Shown here in pieces: positions 9,484 through 16,630 of a stretch of 64,000 bases of DNA. The notes beneath the pieces are model-generated. The model was not told the origin of the DNA, made no database searches, and saw only the letters and a list, made by a program, of their open reading frames with translations. This stretch comes from Bacteroides sp. GTDB lineage: Bacteria > Bacteroidota > Bacteroidia > Bacteroidales > Muribaculaceae. Positions within the stretch are counted from its first letter, which is position 1. Every line of letters starts with the position of its first letter. The DNA lies in contig JAAVDX010000014.1 in assembly GCA_014801585.1 (NCBI GenBank), positions 53,571 through 117,570 of the forward strand, read 5' to 3'. The position numbers were made by a program, and so were the translations under genes.

Positions 9484-10029
9484 ATGGAGAATAAAGTTAC
9501 TATTAACGGACTGACATTTGTACCTTATCTGACGCATGATAAAATCATGGAGCAGGTGAAGCGTGTCGCGTCTGAAATCCGCTCGGATTTAGGAGAGAGC
9601 TCTGATCCGGTATTTATCTGCGTGCTTAACGGAGCATTTATCTTCGCTGCTGATCTTATCCGCGAAATCGGCATCAATGACTGCAAAATCGCTTTCGTAA
9701 GATATGCTTCTTATGAGGGAACATCTTCTACGGGGCATGTGCGTCAGCTTACGGGACTGACTGAAGACATTGCCGGCAAGGACATAGTCATTATTGAGGA
9801 TATAGTCGATACCGGCCTGACAGCAGTCAAGATGATAGACGATCTTAAGAAACAAAATCCGCGCACTGTGAAGTTTGCTACGCTACTGCACAAACCTGAG
9901 TCGTCAAAGACCGGTTTCGAACCCGATTATGTAGCTTTTTCAATTCCTCCGAAATTTATTCTCGGTTATGGACTTGACCTTGACGGGAAAGCACGTAATC
10001 TCCATGATATCTACGTAATTGAGGAGTAA
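9484..10029 (+). CDS. hpt: Hypoxanthine phosphoribosyltransferase
   Basis: Purine salvage enzyme of 181 residues that joins hypoxanthine or guanine to PRPP in the cytoplasm. The PRPP-binding loop is clear: DIVIIEDIVDTGLTAVKMID at about residues 99-118, with the acidic pair before DTG. The N-terminal VFICVLNGAFIFAADL and the C-terminal VAFSIPPKFILGYGLD segments are also family-typical. The start at MENKVTING is preferred; the extra 14 codons upstream are unlike known family N-termini. Adenylate kinase follows 142 bases downstream on the same strand, so the two may share a transcript. Confidence 0.93.
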   Translation: MENKVTINGLTFVPYLTHDKIMEQVKRVASEIRSDLGESSDPVFICVLNGAFIFAADLIREIGINDCKIAFVRYASYEGTSSTGHVRQLTGLTEDIAGKDIVIIEDIVDTGLTAVKMIDDLKKQNPRTVKFATLLHKPESSKTGFEPDYVAFSIPPKFILGYGLDLDGKARNLHDIYVIEE

Positions 10030-10171
10030 TGCCCGCAATGGTCGCACACAAAATGGAAGTATAGTTATCAATTCGATTAAAAATCAAGGGATAATATATT
10101 TAGGGATATAGGCGATCCTCTATCATTTATTCCTCGATATTCACACATATCATCTTATTATTTGACAAATA

Positions 10172-10771
10172 ATGTTAAATCTGGTTTTGTTCGGGGCTCC
10201 GGGTTCCGGCAAGGGCACCCAGAGTGCCAAACTTATTGATCAGTACGGGCTCTATCATATTTCTACAGGCGAAGTGCTTCGCGATCATATCGCCCGGAAG
10301 ACCCCCCTTGGCATAACAGCCGAGAAATATATTTCTAAAGGGCATCTCATACCTGACGAACTTATCATTGACCTTCTTGAGGAGGTAATCGATAATGAGG
10401 CTAAGGATGCGAAGGGAATCGTATTTGATGGGTTTCCCCGCACAATTCCCCAGGCTGAGGCTCTGAAAGGCATTCTTGATAAACGCGGCACTAAACTCCA
10501 TGCGGTAGTTGGTCTTGAAGTGCCTGAAGAGGAACTTATCGAACGAATGATCAATCGTGGTAAACAGACGGGGCGCGCTGATGATAACCTTGAGACTATC
10601 AAGAACCGACTTGAAGTTTATCACAACCAGACTCACCCTCTGAAAGAATTCTATCTAAAAGAGGGGCAGTATCTGCCGATCAACGGCAGCGGTAATGTAG
10701 AGGATATCTTCGATGCGATAGCAGAGGGTATCGAATCAGCTACAGGCGAAGTGCGTCGGAGTCGCAAATAA
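10172..10771 (+). CDS. adk: Adenylate kinase
   Basis: Converts AMP and ATP to two ADP. The protein has 199 residues with the P-loop GAPGSGKGTQ (residues 8-17), the AMP-binding segment YHISTGEVLRDHI, and GIVFDGFPRTIPQAEAL in the core. It is the short form without a zinc lid: the LID stretch is brief (RMINRGKQTGRADDN), as expected for about 190-residue Bacteroidetes enzymes. The C-terminus adds a basic tail (EVRRSRK). Confidence 0.95.
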   Translation: MLNLVLFGAPGSGKGTQSAKLIDQYGLYHISTGEVLRDHIARKTPLGITAEKYISKGHLIPDELIIDLLEEVIDNEAKDAKGIVFDGFPRTIPQAEALKGILDKRGTKLHAVVGLEVPEEELIERMINRGKQTGRADDNLETIKNRLEVYHNQTHPLKEFYLKEGQYLPINGSGNVEDIFDAIAEGIESATGEVRRSRK

Positions 10772-10845
10772 GACCGGCGATTGAGAGAAGAACCCGCTGA
10801 CAATGTTAACAAACGTTAAAATTTTGAATTTTTATGTTCTACAAC

Positions 10846-10875
10846 ATTGTTTTTAAAAAATATTTTGTAACTTTG
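10846..10875 (+). promoter_or_regulatory. Promoter of a candidate small RNA
   Basis: ATTG (10846-10849), 18 bases, TAACTTTG (10868-10875). The -7 box is a full match. No coding frame follows; a terminator does, 43 bases after the box. Confidence 0.6.
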
Positions 10876-10881
10876 CAGTGA

Positions 10882-10948
10882 GTTTTTCATGGTATTAGAT
10901 TTTAAGGTTAACAGAAGATTGGTTGTCGAGATGACAATCAATTTTTTT
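10882..10948 (+). ncRNA. Candidate small RNA of about 67 nt (promoter to terminator)
   Basis: The start is inferred from the -7 box at 10868-10875. The end is a Rho-independent terminator: stem 10918-10927 with 10933-10942 (ATTGGTTGTC / GACAATCAAT, one G-U pair), a five-base loop, then seven Ts (10942-10948). The 35 bases before the stem (with CATGGTATTAGATTTTAAGG) contain no useful reading frame. I have an unverified impression of similar sequence in other Bacteroidales. It could instead be a leader or a terminated decoy, and I claim no function. Confidence 0.5.
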
Positions 10949-11104
10949 ATGCCCCTACTTCAACATCCATATTCATTGTTGCTTAAAGCCTAACATTCTA
11001 AACCTCAAGGCATATTATTTTGAGGATTTAAGTATACTGCAATAAGTTTAGGATAAAGATTTAAAATTAGTTTGTATTGGAAATATAGGTCTACATAGTT
11101 CGAC

Positions 11105-11226
11105 GTGGGTAGCCCGTGCTAACGCAGGGCTCCATATATATGTATAATGCTATTTCTATATACCCGCACCAATCAACGCTATCGCGTTGATTGATACGGG
11201 CCTAATGTAAATTCCCGCTACGCGGG
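11105..11226 (+). repeat. Cluster of three short hairpins in a gene-free stretch
   Basis: Three hairpins lie in a row. An imperfect GCCCGTGC / GCAGGGC stem is at 11112-11130. A strong stem AATCAACGC / GCGTTGATT is at 11171-11192 inside an outer CCCG / CGGG pair (11163-11200). A CCCGC-TAC-GCGGG stem is at 11214-11226. No long frame crosses them. This order looks like a dispersed intergenic element, but only one copy is in the window. Between 10949 and 11105 I see only one weak hairpin (CCTCAA / TTGAGG near 11020). Confidence 0.5.
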
Positions 11227-11292
11227 CGGCCTCCGCACCGATCTTCACGTCCTCCCCATGCATCACATCAGCACCAAGTTAACGGTAAATCC

Positions 11293-11371
11293 GGAACTTT
11301 TATAAAAGTTTTGTTTATGTAGGAAACTTTTCTTATTTTTGTAAAAAGTTTTCTCTATACTGAAAACTTTT
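11293..11371 (+). repeat. Alternating GAAACTTTT / AAAAGTTTT operator-like repeats
   Basis: Five copies of a 9-10 bp motif alternate in orientation: GAACTTTT (11294-11301), AAAAGTTTT (11304-11312), GAAACTTTT (about 11323-11331), AAAAAGTTTT (11343-11352) and GAAAACTTTT (11362-11371). Spacing is about 10-20 bases. It resembles an operator array, now fused to the 3' remnant of an ATPase gene. Confidence 0.55.
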
Positions 11372-11386
11372 ATAAAAAATTCAATA

Positions 11387-11707
11387 GTTGGATTCCGCCC
11401 TCAGGATATATCAGGGGTGATGGAAAATGCGGTGTACAACGATTTGCGAAGCAGAGGTTATAAAGTGAAGATCGGAGCGCTCTCGGGAGGTCGTGAAATA
11501 GACTTCGTGGCTGAGAAGAATGGGGAATGTCTCTACGTACAGGTGGCAATGACTGTGGCAGATAAGTCGACCGCAGAGCGCGAATATGGCAACCTCACTA
11601 TGATCCCTGACAACTACGAAAAAATAGTAGTGACTTATAGGGATAGTTTCCCAAACACAATGGAAGGAATACGCACAATGACATTACGCGAGTTTTTATT
11701 AAGGTAA
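11387..11707 (+). pseudogene. 3' remnant of an AAA ATPase / DUF4143 gene
   Basis: Residues from VGFRPQDISGVMENAVYND to the stop match the C-terminal part of the Bacteroidales ATP-binding protein family with AAA_14 and DUF4143 domains. In intact members a Walker ATPase of about 300 residues precedes this part; here it is missing. Family-like sequence is in frame upstream of the GTG-ATG at 11417 back to about 11387, then changes into the operator-like repeats. This suggests an internal deletion joined the old promoter region to the 3' end. The retained part includes GGREIDFVAEKNGECLYVQV, the nuclease-like core. A short protein of 96 residues could still be made from 11417, but I consider the locus a remnant. 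Confidence 0.7.
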
Positions 11708-11746
11708 GGACTGATTGCGAGGTAAGAGGGAGGATTTTTGACAAAA

Positions 11747-11778
11747 CTTGGGAAAGTCGCAAAGTTTTATTAACTTTG
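11747..11778 (+). promoter_or_regulatory. Promoter of the aromatic amino acid operon
   Basis: CTTG (11747-11750), 20 bases, TAACTTTG (11771-11778). The -7 box is a full match. The leader to the pheA start would be only about 15 bases, so no attenuator leader is present. Confidence 0.65.
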
Positions 11779-11797
11779 TAATCTATAACAGGCTTTT

Positions 11798-12658
11798 ATG
11801 GATCTTCAAGTCACAATACAGGGGGTTGCGGGGTGTTTTCATGACGCTGCAGCCCGCGAATTTTTCTCTATCCACGCTCCGCATATAAATGTGGAGCCGT
11901 TGCCGTGTGAGTCATTTCCGGCAATGTTCAATGCTCTTGCCGATGATCATCAGCTTGTCGGGATAATGGCTATCGAAAACACGATTGCAGGCGCCCTTCT
12001 CCAAAATCACGAACTTCTGCGCAAAAGTAATCTGCAGATAATCGGCGAGCATAAGAAACGTATTTCCCATTCCATTGCCGCACTTCCGGGCGCAACGTTA
12101 GAATCGGTGAAGGCTGTAATGTCTCACCCTATGGCCCTTATGCAGTGTGACGAATTTCTCAATCGCCACTCTCATATCAAATCTATTGAATGGTTTGATA
12201 CGGCCGGGGCAGCTCGCGATATATCCGAAGGGGAACTAACAAATCGTGCCGCTATCTGTCCGGCGCTCGCGGCAAAACTCTACGGACTTGAAATTTTAGA
12301 GAACGAAATCGAAACTAACAAACGGAATTTCACCCGTTTCCTCGTGCTTGCCCATGAGGAGCGAATTCCGTCATTGTTACTTCCGAAGGAACGTATAAAT
12401 AAAGCATCGATAGTATTCTCCCTACCCCACTCTCAAGGGGCCCTATCCAAAATCCTTACTATACTCTCTTTCTATGACATGAATCTGACCAAGATACAGT
12501 CAATGCCGATTCTCGGCCGGGAGTGGGAATATCGATTTTATGTAGATCTTACTTTCGATTCGCTCGAACGCTACCACCAAGCTATCACTGCCATTCGTCC
12601 GCTTCTCGGTGAATTCAAATCACTCGGGGAGTTTGCAGAATGCTCAATGGAAATTTGA
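11798..12658 (+). CDS. pheA: Prephenate dehydratase with ACT domain
   Basis: Turns prephenate into phenylpyruvate, the committed step to phenylalanine. The catalytic domain spans about residues 5-185 and includes MAIENTIAGALLQNHELL and the active-site Thr in NFTRFLVL. An ACT domain (about 205-280; SIVFSLPHSQGALSKILTIL) should give phenylalanine feedback. The usual ESRP-type motif at the ligand site reads QSMP (LTKIQSMPILGREWEYRFYVD region). There is no chorismate mutase domain; that activity is fused to the DAHP synthase two genes down. The stop codon lies inside a perfect hairpin followed by heptad repeats. Confidence 0.93.
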   Translation: MDLQVTIQGVAGCFHDAAAREFFSIHAPHINVEPLPCESFPAMFNALADDHQLVGIMAIENTIAGALLQNHELLRKSNLQIIGEHKKRISHSIAALPGATLESVKAVMSHPMALMQCDEFLNRHSHIKSIEWFDTAGAARDISEGELTNRAAICPALAAKLYGLEILENEIETNKRNFTRFLVLAHEERIPSLLLPKERINKASIVFSLPHSQGALSKILTILSFYDMNLTKIQSMPILGREWEYRFYVDLTFDSLERYHQAITAIRPLLGEFKSLGEFAECSMEI

Positions 12659-12700
12659 ACAAATTTCCATTGAAGTAATAAGTAATAGGTAATAAGTAAT
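12644..12700 (+). repeat. Hairpin over the pheA stop codon plus AAGTAAT heptad array
   Basis: A 14-bp perfect inverted repeat (TCAATGGAAATTTG / CAAATTTCCATTGA) with a two-base loop spans 12644-12673 and contains the pheA stop. It is followed by AAGTAAT, AAGTAAT, AGGTAAT, AAGTAAT (12673-12700). As in copies A and C, the third heptad is the variant one. Confidence 0.8.
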
Positions 12701-12740
12701 AGGAAGTTAGGAGATACTTTTTAATGCCAAATATTTAGAG

Positions 12741-13910
12741 ATGAAAAAGATACGCCCTGCCGACAGGCTCAACGATATAAAGGAATATTATTTTTCGCGT
12801 AAATTGCAGGAGGTGGCTGACCTTAATGCTAAAGGGATGGATATTATCTCACTTGGCGTGGGAGGGCCGGATCGTCCGCCTCATGAAGATGTGATCCGCG
12901 AGCTGTGTGAGACTGCGTCGCAGCCTGATACTCACGGGTATCAGATGACCAAAGGGATACCGGCTCTGCGCGATGCTTACGCCGATTTCTATAAACGAGC
13001 ATACGGGGTTGATCTCAATCCCGCATCGGAGATTCTCCCTCTTATCGGATCGAAAGAGGGTATAACTCATATCTCTCTCGCCTTTCTGAATCCGGGCGAC
13101 GGCGTATTAGTGCCGAATCCAGGATATCCGACCTATACGTCAGTTTCACGCATCGTAGGAGCAGAGATTTTCACTTATGATCTTACTGCTGAGAATGGAT
13201 GGATGCCCGATTTTGAAGCCTTGGAGCGACTGCCGTTGGAGAAAATCCGACTGATGTGGGTCAACTATCCCCACATGCCGACCGGAACACCTGCAACAGA
13301 GGAGCTATATCAGAACCTTATTGACTTCGGGCGTCGCCACGGGATTGTCATAGTACACGATAATCCTTATAGTTTTATTCTCAACCCCGAGCCACATAGT
13401 ATTCTTGAGATTGAGGGAGCGAAGGATGTAGCGATAGAGATGAATTCACTATCGAAGAGTCATAACATGCCGGGATGGCGAATGGCGATGTGTGCATCGA
13501 ATCCACAGTTTATCTCATGGATACTGAAAGTGAAATCCAACGTAGACTCCGGGCAGTATCTGCCGATGATGAAGGGGGCAATTAAGGCACTTTCACTCGG
13601 CAAGGACTGGATCGATGAGGTAAATAGAGTATATGCTTCACGTCGCAAGATTGCGGAAGAGATAATGATTGCTCTTAACTGCACGTTTGATCCGAAGCAG
13701 CAAGGTCTGTTCCTTTGGGGCAGAATTCCTGAGGATATCAAAGATGTCGAGGAATTTACGGATCATATACTTTACTATGCGCGAGTATTCCTGACTCCGG
13801 GATTTATTTTCGGAAGCAATGGCGATCGCTATATCCGTATCTCCCTATGTGCGCCTGAAGAGAAACTTTCTGAGGCGCTCAGGCGCGTAGAGGCGCTGAG
13901 CGCCAAGTAA
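12741..13910 (+). CDS. PLP-dependent aminotransferase, class I/II (probable aromatic aminotransferase)
   Basis: A 389-residue fold-type I aminotransferase. The PLP lysine is K239 in NSLSKSHNMPGWRMAM, the cofactor-binding motif is PNPGYPTY, and the carboxylate-binding Arg is in YIRISLC near the C-terminus. It resembles the LL-diaminopimelate/aspartate aminotransferase group, but its place between prephenate dehydratase and DAHP synthase-chorismate mutase points to transamination of phenylpyruvate or hydroxyphenylpyruvate. Bacteroidales commonly hold this gene in that position. The gene has a 3' peculiarity: its last codons are part of a hairpin (GGCGC-TGA-GCGCC) and its TAA is the first stop in a heptad repeat array. 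Confidence 0.87.
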   Translation: MKKIRPADRLNDIKEYYFSRKLQEVADLNAKGMDIISLGVGGPDRPPHEDVIRELCETASQPDTHGYQMTKGIPALRDAYADFYKRAYGVDLNPASEILPLIGSKEGITHISLAFLNPGDGVLVPNPGYPTYTSVSRIVGAEIFTYDLTAENGWMPDFEALERLPLEKIRLMWVNYPHMPTGTPATEELYQNLIDFGRRHGIVIVHDNPYSFILNPEPHSILEIEGAKDVAIEMNSLSKSHNMPGWRMAMCASNPQFISWILKVKSNVDSGQYLPMMKGAIKALSLGKDWIDEVNRVYASRRKIAEEIMIALNCTFDPKQQGLFLWGRIPEDIKDVEEFTDHILYYARVFLTPGFIFGSNGDRYIRISLCAPEEKLSEALRRVEALSAK

Positions 13911-13990
13911 TAAGTAATAGGCGCTGAGCTCCAAGTAATAAGTAATAGGAGCTGGGCTCCAAGTAATAAGTAATAAGTAGTAAGTAATAA
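13892..13990 (+). repeat. Triple hairpin-heptad array at the aminotransferase 3' end, copy B
   Basis: Three units follow each other: GGCGCTGAGCGCC plus two AAGTAAT heptads; GGCGCTGAGCTCC plus two heptads; GGAGCTGGGCTCC plus AAGTAAT, AAGTAAT, AAGTAGT, AAGTAAT. The first and third GC-rich parts are perfect 5-bp hairpins; the second has the left arm of the first and the right arm of the third. The aminotransferase stop TAA (13908-13910) is inside the first heptad. Confidence 0.85.
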
Positions 13991-14084
13991 GAGCTGATTT
14001 AAAGGTTGACCTTACGGAACTTGTGGGCCTATTATTAACTCGACAGATCAGCTCAATTCATAACGATTAATATATCAACCATAT

Positions 14085-15164
14085 ATGAAAGATTTAAAAC
14101 CATTGTTTCCGGAACTTGAAGAAACGGGGCGTCCGCTGATTATCGCCGGACCCTGCTCGGCCGAGACCCGCGAACAGACTCTCGATACAGCCCGACAGTT
14201 GGCGGATTATGGTGTGAAGATTTTCCGTGCCGGAATTTGGAAACCGCGTACCAAACCCGGAGGATTTGAAGGGATCGGCACCCCGGGGCTCGAATGGCTC
14301 AAAGAGGTAAAGGAACAGACCGGTATGCTGACAGCCTGCGAAGTGGCAACCCGTAATCACGTGACGGAAGCGCTCGAAGCAGGTGTAGATCTTCTTTGGA
14401 TCGGTGCGCGCACATCAGCTAATCCCTTTGCAATGCAGGAGATTGCCGACACGCTGCAAGAACTCAATGTCGACGTTCCGGTACTGGTAAAGAATCCTGT
14501 CAATCCGGATCTTGAACTTTGGATCGGAGCTATGCAACGTATCTACAATGCCGGAATCCGGCGTCTGGGAGCTATCCACCGTGGCTTCTCCGTATATGGT
14601 AAACACCTTTATAGAAATGTGCCGCAATGGCATATCCCCATTGAATTACGCCTGCGCTTCCCCAATATGCCGATTATCGTAGATCCGTCGCATATCGGAG
14701 GTAAGCGCGAACTGATCGCGCCACTTTCGCAACAGGCTCTCGACATGGGATTTAATGGTCTGATAATAGAGAGTCATTGCGATCCGGATGCGGCCTGGAG
14801 CGATGCCAAACAACAGCTGACGCCGGAAGTGCTCAATTTTATACTCCACACGCTTGTCATGCGCTCGGATAAAGAAGTAACAGAGAATCTCACACTTCTT
14901 CGCCAGCAAATCGACCGTATCGACAACGAACTTCTTGAGATTCTGGCAAAACGAATGGAGGTGTCAAGAGAGATTGGAAGATATAAGAAACTTCACCGGA
15001 TGCCTGTCGTCCAAGCCAATCGCTATAACGACGTTATTGCCACTCGTGTTGAGGCCGGAAAGGCTATGCAGATGGATAAGGATTTCATGAAGACAATCCT
15101 TCTCGCTATACACGATGAGAGTGTGCGCCAGCAGATAGAAATCATCAACGATCGCAACGTCTGA
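14085..15164 (+). CDS. Bifunctional DAHP synthase / chorismate mutase
   Basis: Links the first shikimate step to the branch-point step in one 359-residue chain. Residues 1-255 are a type I-beta DAHP synthase (KDO8P synthase-like) with IIAGPCSAETREQ, KIFRAGIWKPRTKPGGFEG, LVKNPVNPD and VDPSHIGGKR. Residues 265-355 are an AroQ-type chorismate mutase (LLRQQIDRIDNELLEILAKR, REIGRYKKLH, LLAIHDESVRQQ). The C-terminal mutase can also act as the feedback sensor in such fusions. It closes the phe/tyr cluster; the tyrA that often follows in relatives is absent, and a HipA-like gene begins 16 bases after the stop. Confidence 0.93.
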   Translation: MKDLKPLFPELEETGRPLIIAGPCSAETREQTLDTARQLADYGVKIFRAGIWKPRTKPGGFEGIGTPGLEWLKEVKEQTGMLTACEVATRNHVTEALEAGVDLLWIGARTSANPFAMQEIADTLQELNVDVPVLVKNPVNPDLELWIGAMQRIYNAGIRRLGAIHRGFSVYGKHLYRNVPQWHIPIELRLRFPNMPIIVDPSHIGGKRELIAPLSQQALDMGFNGLIIESHCDPDAAWSDAKQQLTPEVLNFILHTLVMRSDKEVTENLTLLRQQIDRIDNELLEILAKRMEVSREIGRYKKLHRMPVVQANRYNDVIATRVEAGKAMQMDKDFMKTILLAIHDESVRQQIEIINDRNV

Positions 15165-15180
15165 ACAAATCATTCTTCCT

Positions 15181-16035
15181 ATGGAAATACGCGAAGAGGA
15201 ACTGACCCGTTATATTCTTCCCTTGCGTGAAGGGGGCAGCCTTCCTTTACTTGGGGAGGCTTCCGACGGCTTTCGCTATGTAGTCAAGATGCGCGGGGCA
15301 GGTCATGGCAAAAAGGCTCTTATATCGGAGCTAATAGGCGGGATGGTGGCTAAAGCATTTAAATTCCGCACTCCGGAGCTCGTGTTGCTTCATCTTGATG
15401 AAGCGTTCGGTATCACCGAACCGGATGAGGAGGTGCAGGAACTTTTGCGTAAGTCGGAAGGCCTTAACCTTGGGCTGCATTTTCTCGACGGAGCAGCGAC
15501 GTTTGATCCGGCCGTTAATACGGTAGATCCGCTTATGGCCTCGAAAATAGTGTGGCTTGACGCTTTCCTGACTAATGTCGACCGCACCCGACTCAATCCA
15601 AATATGATGATATGGCATGGAGAGTTGTGGCTCATAGACAACGGTGCTTCGCTATATTTTCATCATTCCGGGAAAGACCCTGATCAGGCGGCTTTGGATC
15701 CCTTCCCGTATATCAGTCGGCATGCTTTACTTCCGGCCGCTTCACAATTAGAAGAAGCTGACAAACTGATGAGGCAGGCAATCACCCCGAGGACTTTGGA
15801 AAGAGTCGTTGATCTCGTGCCGGAAGAATGGCTTACAGATGAAGTGACGCTGACAGAACTTTCATCATTGTCGGGCTCAGGCGCCTCGACTATCGGGGAG
15901 AGGCCGGCAGAGGAAAGTTCAACCCCCGCACAACGCCGGGCCGGATACAAGAAATTCCTTACCAAGCGATTGGCTGAAAGCAGAATCTTCACAGACGAGG
16001 CAATACGTCAGCGCAATTTATTATCACTCAAATAA
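15181..16035 (+). CDS. HipA-like kinase domain protein
   Basis: A 284-residue protein of the short HipA-like kinase family (HipA_2 type), which lacks the N-terminal half of true HipA toxins. The kinase-like core shows WLDAFLTNVDRTRLNPNMM (D134, N139) and LWLIDNGASLYFH (D153), matching the catalytic loop and metal site of HipA relatives. FRYVVKMRG near residue 35 may hold the ATP lysine. A DUF3037 gene follows 15 bases downstream; this pair is a recurrent two-gene unit in bacteria whose role is not known to me. Toxin activity should not be assumed. Confidence 0.8.
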   Translation: MEIREEELTRYILPLREGGSLPLLGEASDGFRYVVKMRGAGHGKKALISELIGGMVAKAFKFRTPELVLLHLDEAFGITEPDEEVQELLRKSEGLNLGLHFLDGAATFDPAVNTVDPLMASKIVWLDAFLTNVDRTRLNPNMMIWHGELWLIDNGASLYFHHSGKDPDQAALDPFPYISRHALLPAASQLEEADKLMRQAITPRTLERVVDLVPEEWLTDEVTLTELSSLSGSGASTIGERPAEESSTPAQRRAGYKKFLTKRLAESRIFTDEAIRQRNLLSLK

Positions 16036-16050
16036 GTCATTTCACCTGAT

Positions 16051-16557
16051 ATGAAAGATCATATTGTAACAGGGCTCGAGCTCTCTTGCATCTGCTGTGA
16101 TAATGATGATGTAGCATTGGTTGACACATCGGCAACCCGGGACAACAAACCCGAACCGAAGCCGTGTCTGATATATGAGTATTGTGTATTGCGATACGTT
16201 GCGGATGTAGAGCGTGAGGAATTTGTGAATGTAGGGTTGATGATGATGTGTAAGCGTCGGCGCTGGATGGAAGTCAGATTGCATATTGACGAAGAGCGTC
16301 TGCGCTGCATCTTCCACAGATCCGATCCGGAAAGGCTTCGTAAGCAGTTGGGTGTATTTATCCGTAAGGATGTGCCATCGGCTGATCTTCCTGTGGAGGA
16401 ACGCTATCGCTGGCTCGCAGCGGTAAAGAGTGCGATAATCCAGACCTCCCCTACCCATCCCGGCATAATCCGCTATCCTGACGATGCGAGTGGGGCTGAC
16501 CAGACCCGACTTCTTTCCGAGCGTTTCGACACACTATTTAACCGCCTTATACTCTGA
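16051..16557 (+). CDS. DUF3037 family protein
   Basis: A 168-residue protein whose core (CLIYEYCVLRYVADVEREE, FVNVGLMMMCKRRRW, HIDEERLRCIF) matches DUF3037, a small family usually coded next to HipA_2-type kinases, as here. The first 35 residues are poorly conserved and contain CICC. Function is unknown; partner, substrate or inhibitor of the kinase are all possible. The start at 16051 is the first ATG after the kinase stop. Confidence 0.78.
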   Translation: MKDHIVTGLELSCICCDNDDVALVDTSATRDNKPEPKPCLIYEYCVLRYVADVEREEFVNVGLMMMCKRRRWMEVRLHIDEERLRCIFHRSDPERLRKQLGVFIRKDVPSADLPVEERYRWLAAVKSAIIQTSPTHPGIIRYPDDASGADQTRLLSERFDTLFNRLIL

Positions 16558-16582
16558 TTCACGCACGCTTGACAGTACTAAT

Positions 16583-16613
16583 TTTGTCCTTTCACAGAAA
16601 TTAGTTATATTTG
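16583..16613 (+). promoter_or_regulatory. Promoter for the AAA-ATPase/PDDEXK gene
   Basis: TTTG (16583-16586), 19 bases, TATATTTG (16606-16613): full consensus. The ATG follows 17 bases after the box, which excludes the longer reading that begins at 16484. Confidence 0.75.
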
Positions 16614-16630
16614 CGGAAAATCAAAGATTT

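Noticed and set aside
12673-13990. CRISPR array
   Set aside because: The 7-bp units are contiguous with no unique spacers of even length, and no cas genes are present.
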